Below, piece after piece: positions 9,750 to 18,979 of a stretch of 29,162 nt of DNA (its first letter is position 1; each line of letters opens with the position of its first letter). Made by a program: the position numbers and the translations under genes. Location of the stretch: positions 1-29,162 of the forward strand of contig JAKMXF010000037.1 of NCBI GenBank assembly GCA_024704765.1, read 5' to 3'. Below the pieces are notes generated by a model. The model did no database searches. It was not told the origin of the DNA and saw only the letters and a list, made by a program, of their open reading frames with translations. Source of the DNA: Oopsacas minuta (taxonomy: Eukaryota > Porifera > Hexactinellida > Lyssacinosida > Leucopsacidae).

Positions 9750-9929
9750 ATATACGATTTAGTAATATTGTTACATCATAGAAAATCTAAATTTATAGTG
9801 AAAGTATGAATTAATCAAAGAAAACGAGTGAATGAAGTGATTACATCAATGTTATCTATAAATATTATATGTTTGGAAACTTAAAATAGAGCTTGAATAA
9901 CTTAAGCAACCTCGGTAGGTTACTTAACT

Positions 9930-10059
9930 TTTGTACTTAAGTACATACTTAAGTATGAGCTTAAATCTTAGTGAATACCAATCTTAGTGAATACGGTTTA
10001 AGTATGTACTTAGTACTTAAGTACTAAGTACATACTTAAGTATGCTTAGTGAATACGGC
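9930..10059. repeat. Right subterminal palindrome array of the Harbinger element
   Basis: Mirror of the left array: repeated ACTTAAGT and TACTTAAGTACTAAG, plus three copies of CTTAGTGAATAC, the outermost forming the terminal repeat. Confidence 0.6.
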
Positions 10060-10327
10060 CCCATATTTTTGATTAATTATTCGAGATTCGAGAACCAAAT
10101 TAACAGACTTTGGACTTACACACTTCAGTACTTATATTATTCTCAAAGCCCCCTGTAATGATATTTATCATTATATTAATGGTAAATTTACGATATTAGG
10201 CTTAAATAGCACATATTTTAAGTCTCCCGCTTTTTAATCATCGACCTCCCGCTTTTAGGACAAACTTCCGCCAAAATGGCGAAGACCTCCCGCTTTTTTG
10301 TTTTGAGAGGTTGGCATCCCAGCTATA

Positions 10328-11757
10328 TTCGTAATATTCTCATCAGTTTTATTTCAAATGCACGACTGAAGATGCTTTAAGGATTAACAATTTAATATTG
10401 ATCTAATATTGCCGTATTTATCACATTTTATACTTATCTTATTGTGAACTTAGTGCAAGTTTAGCAGCCCAAAATATACCCAATACTTTTCACAAACCCA
10501 TTTTTATCCTAGGTTGAAAGTCTGAGAGGATTAGTGATGATGTTCGAGTTGACCACCATAATGATTTTCCATTTTTTCATTCTTAGAGCAAAATTTATGG
10601 AACACCTAGTACATTCTTTGGTTCTATTTCTCCATTAATGACTTCCACGTATTCTGATTTACTATTTAACATTTTAACAGTCCTCTCAGTCTGAAATTCT
10701 CAACACAACCCTGAATCCTCGATGTATTAGGCGAATTTTTGACATCGAATCTATGCAACAATACTTGTGTAATTGCATTGAAGGGTAACGTTTCAAAAAT
10801 CACTGAATGCACGAAGACCTCTACAGAATACTCTATTACTTCGCATTTGGATTATCTACCATATCATTCAATAGTATTATTCCTACGTTTAACTGATGGT
10901 TTCAAGGTATCCCAAAATGTGGACGGGTTCCCTTTTTTGGCCCTCCATTTGATAGATAATGTCATGTATATATTCTAGATGAAGCTGTCCTTCGATTTTT
11001 GATCACTCATACGCAGTTTTCAAATATCTGGGTCGAATATTTCGAGAAAGCATATTATTATAAATATTTTTGCTTACACATAATTATGTGTAACTCCTCC
11101 AACCTTAACCCCACCATACACAGTGCAACTTGTTGCATGAAAACTTCAAATTATATCAAAGACAATAATTCACGCCTATTATGAATTTATGCGTCATTCT
11201 CAACCTTTTGGATATTCGAAAATCACATTATTAGCAACTGCTAAGCCAGTATAAATGATAGAAGTTTGAAATTTGAATCACAGGTACCCTAAATATACCA
11301 AATGTCCTGACGTCATGATTCTAACCAAAAGCTAAATCACCATGGAATTATTACGTCATCATGACTACAAATATTCAAATTTTTCCAAATTCGAAAGTTT
11401 TAGAATTTCTTGATACATGAAGCATGAAGTGCCGAGATTCTTAACCAAAAGCCACGTAAGATTTTCATTATTACCATGAAAGGTCATTAAATGGAACTTG
11501 GAAGGATCATGGATATAAATATTCACACAAATTTAACATCGAGGTAGGTAGAACTGAGGATATCCCGTCGCCTAGGGACCCAAAAGCACTGACAAATGTA
11601 GTTGTTTCATAGATTTTTAAAGTGAGGGACAAAGTTCAAGTATAATTCCGCCCTAGCAAGCGAAGCCCGATAGTATCCATATTATACGCCGATAATCGTT
11701 AAAATTCTTATCCAATCTGTATAACCAATTTATAGTAAATACCCGATTCCTATAGCC
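10328..11757. other. Long non-coding stretch
   Basis: No gene recognised. Minor structure only: an imperfect inverted repeat (agtctgagagga at about 10520, cctctcagtct at about 10681) and two copies of gattctaaccaaaagc-like sequence about 120 bp apart (11317 and 11437). The open frame at 10739-10978 has no recognisable feature. Confidence 0.5.
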
Positions 11758-11773
11758 CCGGAATAAGGGATAC

Positions 11774-11833
11774 GGACAAATGACTGCATGGACAAATGAC
11801 TACGGACAAATGACTGCATAGACAAATGACTAC
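11774..11833. repeat. Subterminal repeat of the MULE, four copies of GGACAAATGACT
   Basis: GACAAATGAC occurs at 11775, 11791, 11805 and 11821, separated by gcatg-type or tac spacers. The right end has one copy (14121-14130, reverse). Confidence 0.75.
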
Positions 11834-11841
11834 ATGATAGT

Positions 11842-12392
11842 TGGAGAAATACAAGGATATGTAAAGCAAGGCTCCATACTAAAATGAATGAAATTGTAAA
11901 GTGTACTGGAGAGCATCTTCATGGTCAGACATATTGGCTGTCAATTGCTTAGAAGTGAAGGATATAATGAAACTTAAAGCTCGTCAAACATATGACACAA
12001 CTCTTTGAGACGAATTGGAATAATTACTGGTACAACGGCTGCAAAACTACCAAAACTTGATAGCATGAAGCGTACCATTTGTAGAGAAAGGCAGGTACGA
12101 GATATAGCTCCCGTTCAACCAGAAAGTCTTCATGATCTTGCCATTCATCATGAGTTTACGATAACCGCTAAAGAGGAAAACTTTCTATTATATGATTCCG
12201 GTCCTGAACTAACCAGAATTCTAATATTTGGGACCCAGAAGAACTGTGAAATGCTAACATCCAATATTTGGCTAGCAGATGGAACTTTCAAAACAGCGCC
12301 TCAACTTTTGGCTCAAGTATATACAATACACGCGTTACGTGGAGGTCTAAACCCTCTACAAGATGGCCATCTTTTACCTTGCCTCTTTATAC
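11842..12392 (+). pseudogene. FLYWCH/MULE transposase fragment, interrupted by a Tc1 insertion
   Basis: The reading begins with the end of a FLYWCH zinc finger, WRNTRICKARLHTKM then KCTGEHLH. It continues (KDIMKLKARQTYDTTL) and, after a one-base frame change at the TTT of 12004-12006, into the MULE catalytic region. That region shows FLLYDSGPELTRILIFGTQK, IWLADGTFKTAPQLLAQVYT, IHALRGG and LPCLFIL. The DGTFKTAP block is the classic MULE signature with the first catalytic Asp. The frame is cut at 12393 by the Tc1 element and resumes at 13943 as LLHNK, matching the usual LLPNKT, then decays. The second and third catalytic residues are absent. Not functional. Confidence 0.8.
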
Positions 12393-12394
12393 TA

Positions 12395-13940
12395 CACTGC
12401 GTGAACAAAAGTATTCACACCTTTTGATACTATGTTATGATATCATATATATAATTTATATGATTTCAAAATTACTGTGAATATACATTTTAAGATGCCA
12501 CCCAAGAAGGTAAATCCGTCAGTTGGCTTTAATATCAATAGGCGAATAAATCTGAATGTACTAGTAGAGCAGTCTCTAATATTTATAACTGTTTTATGTT
12601 CTTATGCATATGCTGAAAATAGCAACATTTAGAGGTTTGACATTCTATAATTGTACTCAAACCTTTAGATAAACCCCTATGATTCTTTCTGTTATTTATT
12701 ATAGTATTTTATTCGGTCACTCTGGTTATGACGAAAAAGAAAGAAATTTCCCAAGATGTTAGACAGCAGATTATTGGATTGAAAAAAGGTGGACATTCTT
12801 ACAATAGTATTTCTACAATATTATCTGTCCCTAAGTCGACAGTTCAGTCCATCATCATTCGATGGAAAACATCTGGGACCACTAACAATAAACCTCGTTC
12901 TGGGAGACCCAGTTTATTATCACCGCGAGCCCTCAGGAGACTTAAAGCGACTGTAAGAACGAACAGGTGGAAAACTTTATCCCATATCACTACCGAATTC
13001 AACCGATCTACTGTTACCAACCCCGTTTGTTCGAAGACTATTCGACGACGTCTGATGGATCTCGGATTACACCGCATATTCCGAAGAAAAAGCCCCTAAT
13101 ATCAGAAAAAATAGAGTAAACAGGTTAAAATTTTATAACTTACATGGTAGTTGGAGCATTGAGCAATGGAACAAGGTTATCTGGTCCGATGAAAGTAGAT
13201 TTAGACTATTTTATTCGGATGCGAGACAAAAAGTGTGGCGACAAACTAACGAACGCTATCTTCCAGAATGTCTCCGAAAAAGTATACAAGGAGATGGTGG
13301 TTCAATAATGGTTTGGGCTGTTTTATCGGAAACGTTCTTGGACCCTGTTATGTAGTTAATGAAAGAATGAATTCTTCACCTTATATTCAGAATATTTTGT
13401 CGAAATTTTACTCGTCTTTTTATCTTCAAATTTTAGAAAATTGCACCTCACCGATTTTTCAACAAGACAACGCCCCTGCGCATCGAGCCACACAAACTCA
13501 CAAATGGTTTCAACAGAAAGATGTACCAATAATGATCTGGCCTGCTCAAAGCCCCGACTGAAATCCCATAGAAAGTCTATGGGACACATTACAAAGGCAA
13601 ATCAATTCAAGACTAAAGAAGCCAACAACCCTACAAGAATTGAAAGAAATTCTTTTAGAAGAATGGTACAAAATACCCACAACCAAATTAGAAAATTTAG
13701 TGGAAAGTATGCCACGAAGGATGCTTGCTTTAAAAGAATCGAAGGGCATGCGAACAAGGTACTAAAGTTGGAACTATACCTCTCTTCTAATTATGATAGT
13801 ATTAGGATATATACATGAACTCATCTTCTAAATTTAGTCATAGTTGAGTGTGTAGTTTTAGTTTTCTGTACGTATGATATATATAATACATAGTAAATAT
13901 CTGTAATTTGAGGGGTACGAATACTTTTGTTCACGCAGTG
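12395..13940 (+). mobile_element. Tc1-type transposon, complete ends, TA duplication
   Basis: The left end is CACTGCGTGAACAAAAGTAT and the right end, reverse-complemented, is the same for over 20 bases. Both are flanked by TA (12393-12394 and 13941-13942). The 1546-bp length fits a single-gene Tc1/mariner element. Removing it together with one TA rejoins the MULE frame, which proves the insertion order. Confidence 0.92.
12728..13765 (+). pseudogene. Tc1-like transposase, three frameshifts and one in-frame stop
   Basis: From the ATG at 12728 the N-terminus (MTKKKEISQDVRQQIIGLKK) is a Tc1 paired-type helix-turn-helix, with GRPSLLSPRALRRL then KTIRRRLMDLGLHRI. The DDE domain follows in pieces: VIWSDESRFRLF (first Asp), YVVNERMNS, FQQDNAPAHRATQTHKWFQQ (second Asp), then WPAQSPD-stop-NPIESLWD (Glu), ending SMPRRMLALKESKG. 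All three catalytic residues survive. The breaks are one-base losses at A5 (13087-13091), A6 (13106-13111) and G3 (13315-13317). There is also a TGA at 13559-13561 where a Leu codon is usual. The well-preserved terminal repeats suggest a recent insertion. Length after repair would be about 345 aa, normal for Tc1. Confidence 0.9.
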
Positions 13941-14146
13941 TATTACATAATAAGGATATACTACTATGATATTCTATCATTACTTATGCATTATTACTTC
14001 GTCTTTTGTTATTTTGACAAATTATGAATTTAGTAGAATATATATTCACATCACTTTAAATCAGTAGAAAACATGTATCTATATCACAAAGTACCGGAAT
14101 TGTCAGATTTATCATGTGGTGTCATTTGTCTGTATCCCCGGAATAA

Positions 14147-15590
14147 TATCACTATTTGTATCAATTGTATGGTTCTGTTGCTCTATTATGCGGAGTATAT
14201 TGTATAATCACACAACTGACAAATGGTACGTATTTTACCGCATATTTCTCTGTTTGTAAATCAGATGACGTCATCTCGACCTGACATAAGTTTGATCATT
14301 TAGCTAGTATTAAATATTCATTATCATTAATATATCTATTCGAGTCAAAATGTACCAATTATATTTTTTCCAGAATAACAGAATTGGCTATCAAATACAG
14401 AGCATTAACGCTCTTCAATTGTTGGAGCTAGAGTTGGAATCGGGTCCACTTTTCAGAACCCAACCCGACACGAACCCGAAGTGTAAATATGTATAGAAAT
14501 TAACTGAATTTCCTCTAAAATATATGTTATGTTGACATTTTAACTAATACGAGCCTTTTGGCTCGTCGCATCGCAATGAACTCGGCGCATTGCGCCCCTC
14601 GAGATATCCATTATTGTCCAAATTGACGGCCCCTTTGATTAACATAACATAGAATATAGATAAATTTAGAACAATGTAATTCACGAATATACGTATATTG
14701 CATGTATAATATTGAATTATTTTGTAAGATCAAACCCCTTTGTAGCCATTGAGAACAAGCATCTACCTAAAATTTTGAAATTTTGATAATTTGTTTACTT
14801 TATATTCATAAAAACAACAATAAATTTACATATGATTAATCCAAAAGTGTGAAAATCGGATTCAGCATGTTCGATATATTTAGTGAAGTTTTATTGAATT
14901 ATATTTCCTTCCTTGATAAACACGAGAAATACATAGTTATGTGACAATGTCAAAATTGGATACCGTAAATCCTTTCCTTGACAACAGGCAAACAACAATA
15001 GAGATTTAATTATATTGATTAGTCAAACAAGAATATTTAAACAAAAATAGAATTCAATCATTGAATTTTTAAAATTACGCACAAAGTCCGAACTGATCAA
15101 CTTCGACTCCGATTCTAACTCACAATCTGAACCAGAACCCGATTCCAACTCTGGTTAGAGTGCGCTCCCACCTCCGCTCCTTACTCAGAAAAGGAGCGGA
15201 CTCGAACCCGCTCAAATCAAAATGGACCGTGCTCCAATTCATTCTTTCAGATTTACATTAGATTTGCATTTGAAGTAATTAGGAATGAATTTAACAATTG
15301 TAGATTCAGGAAATTGCTAATTGCGCAATGTCAAACCATTTCAATAAATTATAGATTATACAAAAGTGTCTTATCATCATCTTTGTATAGCAAAGAATAC
15401 TAAAGTTAATACAGAATAACAATGAAAATTGTTAATTGTTTGCAATTGAATAGAAGCGCTCCACTTTCCTTTCCTGAATCATAAATCAAGCGTGTTACTG
15501 TAATACTCTGAGTGTAATAAGAATGTGATACAAAAGGTACTATTAGGTCAAGGCTGAATTGCTAATCCTTAAAGTATCTCCAGTAGTACT
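14147..15590. other. Long non-coding stretch
   Basis: No gene recognised. It contains the inverted repeat at 14430/15137 and nearby degenerate repeats of the form gaacccgattccaactc. The open frame at 15591-15881 just after it shows no recognisable feature and is not called. Confidence 0.5.
14430..15152. repeat. 16-bp perfect inverted repeat 0.7 kb apart
   Basis: AGAGTTGGAATCGGGT (14430-14445) and its reverse complement (15137-15152). It could mark a degraded non-autonomous element. No target duplication identified. Confidence 0.4.
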
Positions 15591-15914
15591 TTGAGGCGAT
15601 CGCGGGTCCTACATCTAACCTGGAGACGTTGTCAGTTTTTTTCTAAGAAATACATTATCTCTAATGATAAGCGTCCTTATCACACTTCCTTTTTTGGCAA
15701 AACAACACTGTGCATCTCCCTAAAGGAGAGGAACATTAATCGCAAAACTAGAAATCAAGGGATAGTCCGGGCTTATGGCTTATTGGCATCCTCTAAAGTC
15801 TCAACAATAAGGAATAATACAAAATATGGAAAGAGTATAATTTGTTCAAATATAACAAAAATTATTCTAAAGCGAACATGAATGATTGAATGAATATTAG
15901 TAAAATAGAAATTA

Positions 15915-16771
15915 TCAATATATATTGAGATGAGCTCCAATACAAACTAGAATAACTCTTCCTGTGGTATCTACTGTAATACCGGTAGGATAAGCTATAG
16001 GTATCTGGTGTATCAAATCAAATTGAGAGTTGAATATTGAAATGGAGCCAGAAGAAGAGATATCAGTATAATCTATAATAAGAATATTGTTAGAATTGTC
16101 AATATAGAAGGACCATGGATTTTTCAGCTGTAATTGATCTAGAAATCTAGAAATAATACTCTTATGTAGAATGAGATTATAGTTGTACAGATGAAGACAA
16201 GGATTAGATCGATCAAGAATATATATGAATTCTTTTGTAAGTTTAACATCAAGAGGAGATTCGAGGTTATCTTGTCCAAACTGTGTCTTGTAGGTAAGTT
16301 CCTTAGACAGTATCTGAATACGATTATTATGAGAATCACATATGTATACCTCATTGTTTGATTCATCAAATGTCAGACCGCGAGGATATTGAAATTCCAA
16401 ATCTCCTTTCCCCAGTTTGCCTATTCTAGAACTAAACTTTCCATTCACTCGATAATTCAGAATACAATGGCTAGTTTGTGGATTAGAATTCTATCTCTAC
16501 ACATTGCTAACCCAATTGGACCATACATCTTTCCTTCTCCTTCCTCATCTCCAAATTTAAACATAATCTTGCCATTACAATCGAATACTTTGACACAATT
16601 ATTCCCCCAATCTGCTACATAGATATCTCCTGTAGGATTATCAATAGTCACTCCAAATGGGTAATCAAGATTTTCTAGCCTCCTTCCCCCTTTCCACACA
16701 CTGACTATAGGTTGTATCTTGCTCTTATAGTCTACAGAGAATATTCTCTCTAAAGTATTAGCTGTAGCCAT
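15915..16771 (-). pseudogene. NHL-repeat gene, inverted duplicate of 6036-6896, one frameshift
   Basis: The ATG at 16771 opens the same MATANTLERIFSVDYKSKIQ start as the copy at 6036, followed by GVTIDNPTGDIYVADWGNN. After CRDRILI the frame is lost: this copy is one base shorter near 16468-16482 and soon meets a stop. The downstream frame resumes as NGKFSSRIGKLGKG and runs to the end (HLNIY). Similarity extends beyond the coding region on both sides, into the 12-bp array and to about 16967 upstream, and to about 15893 downstream. The unit is therefore a duplicated gene of about 1.1 kb, in inverted orientation 9 kb from its twin. One frameshift is enough to inactivate it, though a sequencing error cannot be excluded. 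Confidence 0.8.
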
Positions 16772-16866
16772 TAGTTCAGTTCTGTAACTAGAATAATGAA
16801 ACAATTCAAATAATATAACTTATCTATTTGACTATAAGTAATGAGCTCTAACTATAAATACAAATC

Positions 16867-16927
16867 AATACAGAGACCTATACAGAGACCTATACAGAGA
16901 CCTATACAGAGACCTATACAGAGAGAT
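16867..16927 (-). repeat. 12-bp minisatellite, 5 units, upstream of the NHL duplicate
   Basis: Same CTCTGTATAGGT unit and same position relative to the gene as the 11-unit array at 5812-5942, on the other strand. The ninth-base order is AAAAT. Confidence 0.85.
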
Positions 16928-16969
16928 ATCAAATTTCTATCATTAAATGAATTTACATAGAATACAGTA

Positions 16970-17371
16970 TAGTCAACTCTGCTTAATTGGGACACATCTG
17001 TTCCAGGCCTTTTGTCCCGATTAAGCGGAGAAATCATGTTAATTATAATATAGCAGGGATTCTTTATTTTTCAGTCACAGACCCCATAGTTGCATAAAGC
17101 AATATATCCACTGTATGATTGAGCCATTCCCACCCATTACATACGCATTGTGCGTGAACTACGTTGTTCCCTGTTTAATAAGCGGAAATTTTGTCCATTC
17201 ACCTATACTTTGCTAGAATTTGCTTAGATCAAGTGGACTTTCTTTTCATTGAGTCAATAGTTTTCACTCGATTACCAGAGTTTGTCCCGATTAACTGAAA
17301 ATATTTAGCATTAACTTCAATGGAGATGATTCCGTTCCTGGAGATTTGTCCTAATTAAGCGGAGTTGACTG
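16970..17371. mobile_element. MITE, 402 bp, CAGTCAACTCCGC-type ends, TA target site
   Basis: The left end TAGTCAACTCTGCTTAATTG and the right end, reverse-complemented, CAGTCAACTCCGCTTAATTA, match over about 35 bp (GGGACACATCTGTTCCAGG against AGGACAAATCTCCAGG beyond). TA flanks it at 16968-16969 and 17372-17373. Internal copies of the motif ttgtcccgattaa add substructure. Non-coding, pogo/Tigger-like in style. It abuts the outer edge of the NHL duplication. Confidence 0.75.
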
Positions 17372-17373
17372 TA

Positions 17374-17874
17374 TATTCTTCTATTCTTATATGAATATTT
17401 GATATGGTAGTCCTCGCTTGTCCTCCCATGCGATACATAGAGCCACTTAAGGTTTGAAATGTGAATTTCCTTGATTCTCATTAACGCAGAATACTCTATG
17501 AGAAATTCTTTGGGATTCCCACGTGGGATTTCTCACATGGGAATCGTTCCTATTTCCCACAAGATATCCATAAGATTCCTTCTCATTCCTAATTCAATCC
17601 GAGGGACGTCTCCACGGGGGTATGGTGGGCTATACCCCCCCTGGCAAGATCTCGTGCTCCAGGGCATCCATTGGCTCAATATGCAAACTTCAAAATTTCG
17701 CCTCCCTTTGCTCGCATAACAATTAGAAATGTCAACTCATGGGAATATACAAATGTAACTAAAGGTCAATTATCAATATTCGAAATACAACTAATAACTA
17801 ATTCTGTAATCTTGTTACGAATAACTGTAGTAGTTTCTGGAGAGTTAGAAGTGGGGTTTAAGTGATGGATTAAG
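17374..17874. other. Non-coding, repeat-like
   Basis: Holds a perfect palindrome TCCCACGTGGGA (17517-17528) and a G+C-richer patch around 17600-17720. No gene recognised. The open frames at 17471 and 17671 look like chance. Confidence 0.4.
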
Positions 17875-18540
17875 TTATACGTCTGCGGTATGTCTCCCAT
17901 TCCTGTGGTTTTTCCTCCTTGATCTGGTGTCAGTGTAAGTCGAGGGAGCGGTTAGACAAAACGATATAGTGCGATACTGCATTAGGGAGATTACCACCCT
18001 TAACTTCGAGAAGTGGGGGACTTGGATCGCAACAGGTGTTCCATTTGTATTGCCCGTGAATTCATCAAATATAAGAACCCGTTCGAACGAGTACCCTTCA
18101 AACAGCGCTCTTTAGGAGGTTTCTTGTAGAAGGATTGTCCGAATCCACGCAGGGTTGTAACAGTTATTCCAAGTCATGTGGAGCCACACATATACAACAC
18201 TTGGGATTGGGCTGCATGGCTTTGAGTTTGAATCTATGAACTCGTACTCTTCTGGCTGCTCCCAGATGAGATCAAAAGAGGATGCTCCTTCGACGAGTCG
18301 CTGAGATATATATTACGCTTTCTTCGGATTTTGGACGGCGGGGGAGATCCTCTTTGGATTTGGTAACTCGTGGGGTATTTCCCCACTGGTCATACGACGA
18401 GCCCATTTGAGTATAGCCAATGGCTGCATCGACATGGTGTATTTCTGTAAGTAATGAAAAATATACAACCAGACATAATCTGTCGGATGAATCATACTAT
18501 TGCGGACAGGGTTATTCCAATAGGCAGAAACTAGCATCAA
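17875..18540 (-). pseudogene. Unrecognised coding remnant, about 220 codons, two in-frame stops
   Basis: One minus-strand frame stays open from 18540 to 17875 apart from a TAA at about 18315 and another at about 18118. It reads like real protein: YWNNPVRNSMIHPTDYVWLY, LAILKWARRMTSGEIPHEL, then after the first stop LVEGASSFDLIWEQPEEYEF and VVYVWLHMTWNNCYNPAWIR, and after the second FERVLIFDEFTGNTNGTPVA. The stretch is visibly richer in G+C than its flanks and has a Trp/Tyr-rich, balanced composition unlike chance AT-rich frames. I do not recognise the family. A transposon, endogenised virus or host gene fragment are all possible. Its 5' edge coincides with a perfect 23-bp foldback (18519-18571), which adds a stop upstream, so the true N-terminus is lost. 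Confidence 0.4.
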
Positions 18541-18571
18541 GCATAAAACTTGATGCTAGTTTCTGCCTATT
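18519..18571. repeat. Perfect 23-bp hairpin, 7-nt loop
   Basis: Arms at 18519-18541 and 18549-18571 (aataggcagaaactagcatc and on) are exactly complementary, with loop cataaaa. The right arm is an inverted copy of the first codons of the remnant at 17875-18540. That favours a foldback duplication at a breakpoint over a functional RNA hairpin. Confidence 0.9.
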
Positions 18572-18979
18572 TGAATTATTTCACATCGCACTGCACTGTT
18601 TGGCCAAGTGATCCTATCTACAGTGTGGCACTTTAGCATATTCTGGACCATTATAACAACGATGCAATTGGGCTTTGCTATACTGTCTCTCAATAATTAA
18701 TGGCCCTCACACCAACAGTCATGTGAAATTCCATAAGATAATATTTCATTATTTTCAACTTACTCAGGGACGTGGCAAAGAGTAGTAAAGGACCTAGAAT
18801 TCAATGCTGAGGTTTTTAGACGAGGATTTAATATAGAATCGTTTGGCAAGAATGGATTGGGGAGTCGACTGTGTATAATGTACTGAAAGCATTTTTGTCT
18901 ACTTTCTCTTTGTCTAATTTGAAAATTTCTATTACCTATTTCTGTTAGAATTACTTTGATCAATCTCCTCCTACAAAGC

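Larger units (their letters stand above)
7222..10059 (+). mobile_element. PIF/Harbinger transposon, two intact genes
   Basis: The terminal inverted repeats begin GCCGTATTCACTAAGCATAC on the left and, reverse-complemented, identically on the right. They enclose 2.8 kb with a HARBI1-like nuclease and a Myb/SANT-like gene in the same orientation, the standard two-gene Harbinger layout. GTATTCACTAAG occurs twice near the left end and three times near the right. The exact outer border and the 3-bp target duplication expected for this superfamily could not be resolved. Confidence 0.8.
7084..10322. mobile_element. MITE-like element (CAGGGTTGCCAAC ends) interrupted by a Harbinger transposon
   Basis: The left end is CAGGGTTGCCAACTCTC at 7084. 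The right end, reverse-complemented from 10322, is CTGGGATGCCAACCTCTC. Both are bordered by CTATA (7079-7083 and 10323-10327), a candidate 5-bp target duplication. Both halves carry the same-orientation motifs CTCCCGCTTTT and TTCCGCCAAAAT or TCCCGCCAAAAT, so they are parts of one element about 400 bp long. It was opened by the insertion now at 7222-10059. Ends of this GGTTGCCAAC type are common in invertebrate non-autonomous elements, but I cannot place the superfamily. Confidence 0.5.
11767..14138. mobile_element. Mutator-like element (MULE), 8-bp target duplication, split by a Tc1 element
   Basis: The ends are GGGATACGGACAAATGAC on the left and, reverse-complemented, GGGATACAGACAAATGAC on the right. 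They are flanked by CGGAATAA at 11759-11766 and 14139-14146. An 8-9 bp duplication is typical of the Mutator superfamily. Without the nested 1546-bp Tc1 element and its extra TA, the element is about 0.8 kb, so it is an internally deleted, non-autonomous copy carrying part of a transposase. Confidence 0.75.

Noticed and set aside
10739-10978. 79-aa plus-strand frame
   Set aside because: No family resemblance or splice signals; composition is typical of AT-rich non-coding DNA.
15591-15881. 96-aa plus-strand frame
   Set aside because: No recognisable motif, no convincing start context, and close to the NHL duplicate edge; likely chance.
18519-18571. microRNA precursor
   Set aside because: Perfect pairing with no bulges and no pairing outside the 23 bp is unlike a precursor, and one arm copies adjacent coding sequence.
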